Of a stretch of DNA of 64,000 nt, positions 41,231-49,483 are shown in pieces. This stretch comes from Acidimicrobiales bacterium (GTDB lineage Bacteria > Actinomycetota > Acidimicrobiia > Acidimicrobiales > SHLQ01): assembly GCA_020629635.1 (NCBI GenBank), contig JAHDCX010000001.1:77043-141042 (forward strand). The letters run 5' to 3'. Below the pieces are notes generated by a model. The model worked only from the letters and a program-made list of their open reading frames with translations. It did not search any database and had not been told where the DNA came from. Made by a program: the position numbers and the translations under genes. Within the stretch, counting starts at the first letter, position 1; the number at the start of each line of letters is the position of its first letter.

Positions 41231-42196
41231 TCAGAGTTGAGGGTTCGGGGAAGATTCACCTCGGTCGATGTTCGAACCGGTTACCACCGCCACGACGGTC
41301 TGGTCGGAGCCGGGCGGGTGCTCCAACAGCGCGGCCACTCCTGCTGCGCCGGACGGTTCGGTGACGAGGCCAGTGTGTTCGAGCACGAGTGACTGGGCTG
41401 CTCGGAGTCGGGCGTCGTTCACGAGCATCGACCGGTCGACGCCATGTCGCATGTCGTCGAGCGCCTCGGGGACGGGGGTGCGAACGGCGAGTCCATCGGC
41501 GACCGTGTCGACCGACGCTGTCTCGATGACTCGTCCTGTGGTGAAGGAGTCGTGCATGGCGGGAGCGCCCGAGGCCGAGACCGCGATGATCTCCACCTGT
41601 GGGTTGGTGTCTGCGAACCAGGCGCCGATCCCGTTGACCAGGGCACCGTTGCCGAGCGGAACAACGATCGAGTCGACATCGGCTTGCTCGGCGATCTCGA
41701 TGGCGCAGGTGCCGTGGCCGGCCGTCACCTCTGTGTGGGCGCCGTCCTCGGCGAGGCGGCCGCCGACCGCGGCGGCGTGACGACGTGCCTCCGCCTTGGC
41801 GGCGTCGAAGTCGTCGCCGTGAAGGATGACCTCGGCCCCCAGCGCACGCATGCGTTCGATCTTGGTCGGGTTTGCGGTGGTCGCGGCGTAGACGGTGACC
41901 GGTATCCCTGCGTCGGTTCCGGCGAGGGCGAGGGCTTGTCCCCAGTTGCCCGCGCTTGCGGCGACCAGCGGGGTGTCGGGCTGGTCGAGGGCGTGCGTCC
42001 GCACGAACGCGCTTGCCCCACGACCTTTGAAGCAGCGGATTGGATTGAGCGTCTCGATCTTGAGCAGCATCCGGCAGCTGAGCGCCTCGTTGAGCGAATC
42101 GAATTCGGCGAGCGGAGTCTGGGTGAAGCGAGTATCGACGAGAGGCGCGATCGAGCGGATGGTTTCGGCGGTGACGCGAGGTGCAACAGAACGCAT
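41231..42196 (-). CDS. Threonine/serine dehydratase-like PLP enzyme
   Basis: Fold-type II PLP enzyme. The Schiff-base lysine is in NPIRCFKGRGAS, the cofactor phosphate loop is VPLGNGALVNGIG, and the substrate-carboxylate loop is AASAGNWGQALA. 321 residues, lacking the C-terminal ACT domain, so a catabolic-type threonine or serine deaminase or a related racemase is likely. ATG 42196. It diverges from an Lrp/AsnC regulator across a perfect palindrome, suggesting amino-acid-responsive control. Confidence 0.82.
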   Translation of the reverse strand: MRSVAPRVTAETIRSIAPLVDTRFTQTPLAEFDSLNEALSCRMLLKIETLNPIRCFKGRGASAFVRTHALDQPDTPLVAASAGNWGQALALAGTDAGIPVTVYAATTANPTKIERMRALGAEVILHGDDFDAAKAEARRHAAAVGGRLAEDGAHTEVTAGHGTCAIEIAEQADVDSIVVPLGNGALVNGIGAWFADTNPQVEIIAVSASGAPAMHDSFTTGRVIETASVDTVADGLAVRTPVPEALDDMRHGVDRSMLVNDARLRAAQSLVLEHTGLVTEPSGAAGVAALLEHPPGSDQTVVAVVTGSNIDRGESSPNPQL

Positions 42197-42251
42197 GGGG
42201 TGCACCTTGACGGAGGTCGGGAGCGGTGTGTGCGCGATGTTCAGACTGGCG

Positions 42252-42270
42252 ACGCGCAATTTGCGCGTCC
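42252..42270. promoter_or_regulatory. 19-bp palindrome, candidate Lrp/AsnC operator
   Basis: GACGCGCAA-T-TTGCGCGTC is a perfect inverted repeat centred at 42261, in the 118-bp divergent region between the dehydratase and the Lrp/AsnC gene. Its length and AT centre fit Lrp-family sites. Confidence 0.65.
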
Positions 42271-42314
42271 ACACTTGTCCGGTGGAATCCGACCGGCGGG
42301 CACACGAGGCGAAG

Positions 42315-42800
42315 ATGGAACTCGACGACATCGATCTTGCGCTGCTCGCTCAGCTGCAGATGGATGCACTCGTCCCGGCTCGTGTGCTCGGCGATGCGGT
42401 GGGGTTGTCGACGGCGGCGGCGCAGCGACGTATCAATCGGTTGCGGGCATCGGGGGTGTTGGTCGAAACGAGCGCCGTGGTGTCGCCCGCCGCCGTCGGC
42501 CTCGACGTGTCGTGTGTGGTGGAGGTGCGACTCGAACGTGATGGCGCAGACGTGGTGGATCGGCTCCGGCAGCGATTCGTGGACGAGCCCTCCGTGCAGC
42601 AGTGCTACTACGTCACGGGAGGCGCCGACTTCGTGCTGATCGTGCTGTGTGAAGACTTCGTCGCCTATGAGGCGCTGACCAAGACGCTGTTCTTGGACGA
42701 TCCCGACGTGCGGTCCTTCACGACGATGGTGGTCCTCGACGCCGTCACGACCACCCGACGCGTCCCCCTGGATCCGGAGCACCGACACCGACACGAGTGA
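42315..42800 (+). CDS. Lrp/AsnC family transcriptional regulator
   Basis: N-terminal AsnC-type HTH (MELDDIDLALLAQLQMDALVP, then GLSTAAAQRRINRLRASGVL) and C-terminal RAM ligand domain (VQQCYYVTGGADFVLIVLCED). 161 residues from ATG 42315. Probably regulates the adjacent dehydratase and itself in response to an amino acid. Confidence 0.87.
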   Translation: MELDDIDLALLAQLQMDALVPARVLGDAVGLSTAAAQRRINRLRASGVLVETSAVVSPAAVGLDVSCVVEVRLERDGADVVDRLRQRFVDEPSVQQCYYVTGGADFVLIVLCEDFVAYEALTKTLFLDDPDVRSFTTMVVLDAVTTTRRVPLDPEHRHRHE

Positions 42801-42808
42801 CGGTGATC

Positions 42809-42935
42809 TGTCGCCGGCCTGGCGGTCTTGAGCGGTCCGGCGAACGGGGTGGGCCGTCTTCACTCGGACCCGAGCTGCAGATCAACAGGTAGTGAGTGGC
42901 GTGTGTCGCCGGCCTGGCGGTCCTGAGCGGTCCGG
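42809..42935. repeat. 32-bp direct repeat before the Lhr gene
   Basis: Copies at 42809-42840 and 42904-42935 differ at one base, on a 95-bp period, and begin TGTCGCCGGCCTGGCGGTC. They fill the 171-bp gap between the Lrp/AsnC gene and the helicase. No coding signal is seen. Confidence 0.7.
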
Positions 42936-42971
42936 AAAGCACTGTCACACCCCCCTGGCAATGATGGCCGC

Positions 42972-45900
42972 ATGGCCATCATTGATCTTCCGGAGTCGGC
43001 GCCGGAACCGCTGACGTTGTTTGAGCATCCGGGTCTGGAGTGGTTTCATCCTGCGGTGCGGACGTGGTTTGGTCGACGTTTCCCGGACGGCCCGACGCCA
43101 CCGCAGGAGGGGGCGTGGCCCTCGATTGCGTCGGGGGAGGACACGCTGGTTGCGGCACCAACGGGTTCGGGCAAGACCCTTTCGGCGTTCCTGGTGTCGA
43201 TCGATCAGCTCTATCGGGCGCATGAACGAGGTGAGCCGACCGATGGGGTGGCTCGGGTCGTGTACGTGTCGCCGCTCAAGGCCTTGGCGGTGGACATCGC
43301 GGAGAACCTCGAGCGTCCGTTGGCCGAGATCGCGCAGATCGCCAAGGAGTTGGGATATTCGGCACCGGATCTGCGGGTCGGGGTTCGTTCGGGTGACACG
43401 TCGACGGCGGCACGAGCGAACATGGTCAAGAAGCCGCCGGCGTTCATCGTGACCACCCCGGAGTCGCTGTACCTGATGTGTACGTCGAGTCGGGCACGTG
43501 GAGCGCTGTCGACCGTGCGCACGGTGATCGTCGACGAGATTCATGCGCTGGCGCGGGACAAGCGCGGTTCGCACCTTGCACTGACGATGGAGCGCCTCGA
43601 ACAGGTTTGTGTGTCGGCCCGTGGTGGGGTCCGGCCTGTCCGGATCGGCCTTTCGGCCACGCAGAAGCCGATCTCGACCGTTGCCCGGCTTCTGGTCGGT
43701 GCTCGCGTCGATCACGACGGCCAGCCTCGGTGTCGAGTGGTCGATGGCGGCCACGTCCGCGAGCTCGACCTGGCGCTCGAGATGCCGCCGTCGGAGCTCG
43801 AGGCGTTGGCGCCGGCGGAGCAGTCTGACGAGATCGTGGCTCGTGTCGCCGAGCTGGTGCACGACCACACGACGACGCTCGTGTTCGTGAACACCCGTCG
43901 GATGGCCGAGCGTGTCGCCCACCAGCTGGGGGAGCGCCTCGCCGTTGAGGACGAAGACGCCGAAGCACACGTGGTCGCCCATCACGGCAGTCTCTCGAAG
44001 GAGCGCCGCCTGATGGTCGAGCGGCGGCTCCGTGCGGGTGATCTGAAGGCGCTGGTGGCGACGGCGTCGCTCGAGCTCGGCATCGATGTCGGCCCGGTCG
44101 ATCTCGTCTGCCAGCTCGGCTCGCCGCGCAACATCGCGACGTTCCTCCAGCGAGTGGGCCGCGCCAATCACCATCGCTACGGGACGCCCAAGGGGCGCTT
44201 GTTCCCCTACACCCGAGACGATCTGGTCGAATGCTGCGCACTGCTGTCGGCGGTGCACGGCGAGCGGCTCGATGCCTTGCTTCCGCCGGTGGCGCCGCTC
44301 GACATCCTCGTTCAACAGCTCGTGGCGGAGGTCTCTGCCGACGAGTGGGAGGTCGACGAGCTCTTCGAGATGGTGCGCCGAGCGGGACCGTATCGAGATC
44401 TCGACCGGCGCGATTTCGATCTGTGCCTCGAGCTCGCGTCCGAGGGTGTGCGGACCGGACGAGGGGTTCGATCGCACTGGATCCATCACGACGACGTCAA
44501 CGACGTCGTCCGGGGCCGGCGAGGTGCCCGGATGGCTGCGTTGACGAGCGGTGGGGCGATCCCCGAACTGGGCGACTATCGCGTCCTGCTCGACCCCGAC
44601 GACACCTTCATCGGGACGGTCAACGAGGACTGGGCGACCGAGTCGATGCCTGGAGACATCTTCACGCTGGGCACGCACTCGTGGCGGATCCGCCGGATCG
44701 AGCCCGGTGTGGTCCGCGTGGTCGACGCCGAGGGCCTGCCACCCACCATCCCGGTCTGGTTCGGGGAAGCGCCGGGGCGGACCGTCGAGTTGTCCGAGGA
44801 GGTCTGCCGGATCCGTTCGGGGGTCGAAGCGCGGCTCCGTGAAGGGGACCCGAACGGAGCGATTGCGTGGGTTGGCGAGGTCGCCGGCGTGGCGGCCGAG
44901 GCCGCGGAGCAGCTGGTGCGCTACCTGGCTGCGTCACTCGCAATCCTCGGCACGCTCCCGCTCCGGAATCGGCTGGTGATTGAACGGTTCTTCGACGAGA
45001 CCGGGGGTATGCAGCTGGTGGTGCATTCGCCACACGGGGCCCGTCTCAATCGGGGATTCGGGCTGGCGCTGCGAAAGAAGTTCTGCAAGAACTTCGACTT
45101 CGAGCTGCAGGCAGCGGCCTCTGATGACGCCGTCGTGTTGTCGCTCGGTCCGCAGCACAGTTTTCCGCTCGCCGATGTGAGCGGGTTCCTGAAGTCGAAT
45201 TCGGTGGAGCAGACGCTCACCCAGGCGACGTTGGTGCCGCCGTCACCGATGTTCTTGAGTCGTTGGCGCTGGAACCTCAACCGAAGCCTGCTGGTGCTGC
45301 GCTGGAAAGGGGGCCGAAAGAATCCGCCGCCGATTCAGCGCATGGAAGCCGACGACGTCATGGCGGCGTTGTTCCCGGTCGCCGCTGCCTGTCAGGAGAA
45401 CGTGTCGGGGCCGATCGAGTTGCCCGACCACGTGATCGTTCGCCAGACGATGGACGACACCTTGCGGGAGGCGATGGACGTCGACGGGCTTCGTGAGCTC
45501 GTGGCCGGCATCGAGAAGGGGGACGTCGAGATCGTCTGCGTCGACTCGACCGAACCCTCCCCGTTGTGCCACGAGCTGCTCGTCGGCAAACCCTTCACGT
45601 TCCTCGACGATGCCGAAGCGATCGACCGGCGGACTCGTTCGGTCCCGTTGCGTCGTGGGCTACCGGTCGACCTGTCCGAGATCGGGGTCGTGAGCGCCGA
45701 TGCGATTGCGGAGATCGAGACTCAGGTCGTGCCATCGCCGGCCACTTCGGACGAGTTGTACGAGCTGATCGAGAACCTCGTGATCATCGAGGCACGCGAC
45801 GACTGGCGTCCGCTGTTCGAGCAGCTCAATGCGGCCGGTCGCGTCGTCGAGTGGGCCGACGGCGAACGCACCCGCTGGGCGTGCGGACAGAAGAAGAACG

Positions 45901-47195
45901 TCATCGATCACCTGGAGCAGGCAGTCCGTGGGCGGCTCGACACTCGCGCGATCTGGACGGTCACTGACTTGGCGGCCGAACTCGGCGCGCCGACCTCGTC
46001 GGTCGAGTTCGTGGTCGTGGGGCTCGAGAACGAAGGCACGGCGATTCGGGGACGGTGGCGCGACCGACGACCGGAGGCGCCAGAGGAGTGGGCGGCGCGG
46101 CGGTTCTTGGCCCGCATGCACCGCCTCTCGCAACGCGGGCACCGCGAGCGGGTCAAGACGGCGACGGCGCAAGACTTCATGCGCTTCCTTTTTGCGTGGC
46201 ACCACGTCACTCCGGGGACGCACCGCCAGGGTCCGACCGGGCTGATCGACGCCGTGGCGCAGCTGCAGGGATGGCATGCGGCAGCATCCACGTGGGAAGG
46301 CGACATTCTTGCCGCTCGTGTGGCGGAGCTGGACCCGGCCGACGTCGATCGGCGGTCGTTGGCGGGGGAGCTGACGTGGGGGCGGCTCGCTCTGCCGGAT
46401 GCGGCTGGTGATCGTCCGACGCTCGGCAAGGCGAGCCCGATCACGATGGTGCTCCGCGACGACCTGTTCTGGCTGATGGCTGCGGCGCGGGGTGAGGCAT
46501 CGCCGGAGCGTCCGGTCGAACAGACGACGCTCGGCGTCCTCGAAGCGCTCGAGCGGGAGGGAGCGTTGTTTCATCACGACCTCGTCCGACTGGTCGGCGC
46601 AAAGCCGCGCGCCGTCGAGGCGGCCTTGTGGGAGCTGGTGTGGCGGGGGCTGATTCACGCCGACAGCGTGCATGCGATCCGGTCGCTGTTCGCGGCTCGA
46701 GACCGAACCAGCGAGGCTCGTCCGAGAGCGAGGGGTCTCCGGCGGGGGGCGGCCCGACGCGAGGGTGGTGAGGGTCGCTGGACACGTCTCATCGGGGAGA
46801 CGGCCGACTTCGATCCGTCAGGCGTCGACGCCGATGAGCTGGCCGAGGCGGTGGCAGAACAACTGCTTGCGCGGTGGGGCGTCGTCTTCGGTGATCTGGC
46901 GGCCCGCGAACAACTGGCGCTGCCGTGGCGCGAGATTCTGTGGGCACTGCGCCGGCTCGAGGCGCGCGGCCTGATCCGTGGTGGCCGATTCGTGTCGGGT
47001 TTTGGGGGCGAGCAGTACGCGTCCAACGAGGCCGCGGGCATGCTCGAGCGCACGATGTCGGCGCCTCGGACGGGTCAGGCGATCGAGTTGTCGGCGTGCG
47101 ATCCCCTGAATCTCACGGGCATCGTGACCCCCGGCGATCGTGTGCCGGCTCGGCGCGGACAGCGGGTGCGCTGGATCGACGGGTTGCCGGAGTGA
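42972..47195 (+). CDS. lhr: Large Lhr-type ATP-dependent helicase
   Basis: Superfamily 2 DNA/RNA helicase of the long bacterial Lhr type, linked to DNA repair in mycobacteria. Motif I APTGSGKTLSAF, II VDEIHAL, III LSATQKP, VI LQRVGRANHH, then Lhr winged-helix and beta-barrel regions and a C-terminal extension of about 600 residues. 1,407 residues is near the usual length. ATG 42972 is the only good start. It stands as a single gene, converging on a lipoprotein gene. Confidence 0.93.
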   Translation: MAIIDLPESAPEPLTLFEHPGLEWFHPAVRTWFGRRFPDGPTPPQEGAWPSIASGEDTLVAAPTGSGKTLSAFLVSIDQLYRAHERGEPTDGVARVVYVSPLKALAVDIAENLERPLAEIAQIAKELGYSAPDLRVGVRSGDTSTAARANMVKKPPAFIVTTPESLYLMCTSSRARGALSTVRTVIVDEIHALARDKRGSHLALTMERLEQVCVSARGGVRPVRIGLSATQKPISTVARLLVGARVDHDGQPRCRVVDGGHVRELDLALEMPPSELEALAPAEQSDEIVARVAELVHDHTTTLVFVNTRRMAERVAHQLGERLAVEDEDAEAHVVAHHGSLSKERRLMVERRLRAGDLKALVATASLELGIDVGPVDLVCQLGSPRNIATFLQRVGRANHHRYGTPKGRLFPYTRDDLVECCALLSAVHGERLDALLPPVAPLDILVQQLVAEVSADEWEVDELFEMVRRAGPYRDLDRRDFDLCLELASEGVRTGRGVRSHWIHHDDVNDVVRGRRGARMAALTSGGAIPELGDYRVLLDPDDTFIGTVNEDWATESMPGDIFTLGTHSWRIRRIEPGVVRVVDAEGLPPTIPVWFGEAPGRTVELSEEVCRIRSGVEARLREGDPNGAIAWVGEVAGVAAEAAEQLVRYLAASLAILGTLPLRNRLVIERFFDETGGMQLVVHSPHGARLNRGFGLALRKKFCKNFDFELQAAASDDAVVLSLGPQHSFPLADVSGFLKSNSVEQTLTQATLVPPSPMFLSRWRWNLNRSLLVLRWKGGRKNPPPIQRMEADDVMAALFPVAAACQENVSGPIELPDHVIVRQTMDDTLREAMDVDGLRELVAGIEKGDVEIVCVDSTEPSPLCHELLVGKPFTFLDDAEAIDRRTRSVPLRRGLPVDLSEIGVVSADAIAEIETQVVPSPATSDELYELIENLVIIEARDDWRPLFEQLNAAGRVVEWADGERTRWACGQKKNVIDHLEQAVRGRLDTRAIWTVTDLAAELGAPTSSVEFVVVGLENEGTAIRGRWRDRRPEAPEEWAARRFLARMHRLSQRGHRERVKTATAQDFMRFLFAWHHVTPGTHRQGPTGLIDAVAQLQGWHAAASTWEGDILAARVAELDPADVDRRSLAGELTWGRLALPDAAGDRPTLGKASPITMVLRDDLFWLMAAARGEASPERPVEQTTLGVLEALEREGALFHHDLVRLVGAKPRAVEAALWELVWRGLIHADSVHAIRSLFAARDRTSEARPRARGLRRGAARREGGEGRWTRLIGETADFDPSGVDADELAEAVAEQLLARWGVVFGDLAAREQLALPWREILWALRRLEARGLIRGGRFVSGFGGEQYASNEAAGMLERTMSAPRTGQAIELSACDPLNLTGIVTPGDRVPARRGQRVRWIDGLPE

Positions 47196-47207
47196 CCGGC
47201 CCGTCGA

Positions 47208-47678
47208 TCACTGGGCGATGTTCTGGAGATCCTGGGTCAGTTGGCCGCCTTCGGGGCCCGGCACGGCGAGGCACAGTACTTCCCGGTCGTCCTGTTGGTT
47301 CCACGTGTCTTCGGTCGGGTAGATGGTGGTCAGGTAGTACTGCGATTCCATGTAGTCGATGCCGATGAACCCTTCGAAGCGGTCGATGCAGCCAAGCTCG
47401 GAGACCTCGCTGACGTCGTTGTCGCCGGGATAGTCGCTGCCGTCGAGGTCGAACGCCGCAAACACCTGAGCGTCGTGGGGCTGGTCGCAGGGGATTCCTT
47501 CGAAACCGACGACCTGGTCGCCGTCGGGCACGTTGAGGCAGTCGCCGGTACGCGCGTCGAAGAGGCCCACGTCGCCCTCTTCGACGATGGCGCCGGAGTC
47601 GTCGCGCTCGGCGCCGCAGCCAGCGGCCAGAAGCGCAGCGAAGGTGATCAAGGTGACAAGTCGTGTGAGCCGCCGCAT
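47208..47678 (-). CDS. Septum-formation-type lipoprotein
   Basis: Lipobox LLAAGC after a hydrophobic core, short acidic linker, then a domain like that of the lipoprotein at 29.9 kb: DARTGDCLNVPDG, GIPCDQPHDAQVFAAFDLDG, ELGCIDRFEGFIGIDY, EVLCLAV. Four cysteines are spaced as in that paralogue. ATG 47678 has AAAGGA about 8 nt upstream. 156 residues. Confidence 0.75.
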   Translation of the reverse strand: MRRLTRLVTLITFAALLAAGCGAERDDSGAIVEEGDVGLFDARTGDCLNVPDGDQVVGFEGIPCDQPHDAQVFAAFDLDGSDYPGDNDVSEVSELGCIDRFEGFIGIDYMESQYYLTTIYPTEDTWNQQDDREVLCLAVPGPEGGQLTQDLQNIAQ

Positions 47679-47818
47679 CGGAACGGTCCTTTCGATGGTC
47701 GAACCCGAGAGGAATCGACACGTCGACGCGGCGACCTGAGACGAAAGTTGATCGCGCTGCATGCGCCCGAGCGAGTGATTGACTTGACCCTTGACACGCG
47801 GCGACCCAAGGTGAGCAG

Positions 47819-48967
47819 GTGACCCTCCAACCGGCCGACCGGACGCTGATGGCGTCGGCGGCGCTGGTCACCATTTCGACCGTGCTGCCGGGCTTCTTGG
47901 TCGGGGCGCTGTCGGTGCAGGTGCAGGACGACTTCGGGCTCTCTGAGGCGGTCTATGGCTGGGGTACGGCGTCGTTCTTCCTTGCCGCGACGGCGGGATC
48001 GTTCTTTCTCGGCACGGTCGCGCAACGAATCGGGCCGCGCCGGCAGGTGTCGATCAGCGTCGGTGTGTCGTTGTTCGCGCAAGTGTGTCTCGCTGCCTTC
48101 GCCGAGTCGTTCGGCGTCATGCTGGTGTGCCTTGCGGTCTGCGGGATCGCGAACGCCGCAAACCAGACCGGCATCAATCTGCTCCTCACGCGAGCGCAGC
48201 TCCCGCGGTTGGGACTGGCGATCGCGCTCAAGCAATCGGGAATGCCCACGGCGTCGATGCTGGCGGGACTGGGAGTGCCCCTCATCGCGCTGACCGTCGG
48301 TTGGCGGTGGGCATACGTTGCCTCCGCGGTCTTTGGCACGGCCGCGATCCTGTGGCTTCGGCGACGGGTTGCCCCGATCGGGCCGATGGCGTCGTCGTCG
48401 ACGGGCGCCTCAACGGAGACGCCGACCAGAACGCTGGTCATCGCCGCAACCGCCTTCGTCTTCTTGGCGGCGGGGGCAGGAACGCTCGTGTCCTGGCTGG
48501 TGGCGTCGGCTGTCGACGCCGGAATGGGGGAGGGGACCGCCGGGCTGCTACTCAGCGCATCTGCGCTCTGCGGAGTGATCGTGCGCCTGAGCTGGGGCGT
48601 TCGCCTCGACTCGATGCGACTCAGGCCTTTCCGCGTGGCCGCGGCGATGTGCGTCGGCGGCGCGGCCGGGATTGCGCTGCTCGCCTTCCGAGCACCGTCG
48701 GTGCACGTGGCCGCCGCGCTCCTCGCGTTCGGCTCTGGATGGATCTGGCCGGTCTTCACCAATTTCGGAATCGTGCGAGCCAATCAGGCTGCGGCAGCCA
48801 CGGCGACCGGCATCACCCAGACCGGGGTCTATGTGGGCATCGTCGTTGCCCCACTTGCCTCTGGATGGCTCATCGAATCACAGGGCTACCCGACGATGTG
48901 GCTGGCGACCGCCGTCTGCATGCTGATCGGCTCTGCGCTGACGTTCACGGTCGCCGACGACTTCTGA
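47819..48967 (+). CDS. MFS transporter
   Basis: Major facilitator with 12 predicted helices over 382 residues. The helix 2-3 loop (FLGTVAQRIGPRRQ) and the second-half counterpart (SWGVRLDSMRLRP) carry MFS-type basic motifs. GTG 47819. Divergent from the lipoprotein gene. Substrate unknown. Confidence 0.82.
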   Translation: MTLQPADRTLMASAALVTISTVLPGFLVGALSVQVQDDFGLSEAVYGWGTASFFLAATAGSFFLGTVAQRIGPRRQVSISVGVSLFAQVCLAAFAESFGVMLVCLAVCGIANAANQTGINLLLTRAQLPRLGLAIALKQSGMPTASMLAGLGVPLIALTVGWRWAYVASAVFGTAAILWLRRRVAPIGPMASSSTGASTETPTRTLVIAATAFVFLAAGAGTLVSWLVASAVDAGMGEGTAGLLLSASALCGVIVRLSWGVRLDSMRLRPFRVAAAMCVGGAAGIALLAFRAPSVHVAAALLAFGSGWIWPVFTNFGIVRANQAAAATATGITQTGVYVGIVVAPLASGWLIESQGYPTMWLATAVCMLIGSALTFTVADDF

Positions 48968-49024
48968 GCCGCCGAGGACGGGTCGTGCCGCGTTTTGGTT
49001 TCGGGCGGGCTCTACGGTGGAGAA

Positions 49025-49468
49025 ATGCGTGATCCCGCCCGAGAGGTGCAGTCTGTCCCCGGCGACTTCGATCAGGACGGCGACCGTGATCTTCGGGATG
49101 CGATCATCGAGACGGAGATCAACGTCGGCCATCCGGAGGACACGCCAACGCAGGCGTGGCGGCACGCACTCCTTCGGATTGGCCGAATGATCGCCGGCTT
49201 TGCGCTGATGTTGGCGGGTCTCGCCATGATGGTGCTGCCGGGGCCGGGTGCGATCGTGCTGGCGTCAGGGCTGGTGATCCTGTCTCGCGACGTCAAGTGG
49301 GCGGATCGCCTGTTGCGGACGCTTCGGCGTCGGATGCCGGGGCTCGACGAAGAGGGCCCGATCCCGAAGACCACGATCGTGATCTCGGTGATGTTGATGG
49401 TGGCCGGCGGCCTTGCGGCGTGGTGGTGGACGACGGGTGGCGAGGAGACCGTGCGCGGCTGGTTCTGA
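49025..49468 (+). CDS. PGPGW-family membrane protein
   Basis: 147 residues. An acidic N-terminus is followed by a hydrophobic hairpin containing the family motif MMVLPGPGAIVLASGLVILS (the PGPG turn), a basic cytoplasmic loop and a last helix. Resembles the TIGR02611/PGPGW putative transmembrane proteins, of unknown role. ATG 49025. Confidence 0.7.
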   Translation: MRDPAREVQSVPGDFDQDGDRDLRDAIIETEINVGHPEDTPTQAWRHALLRIGRMIAGFALMLAGLAMMVLPGPGAIVLASGLVILSRDVKWADRLLRTLRRRMPGLDEEGPIPKTTIVISVMLMVAGGLAAWWWTTGGEETVRGWF

Positions 49469-49483
49469 TCCCAACCCCGACTC

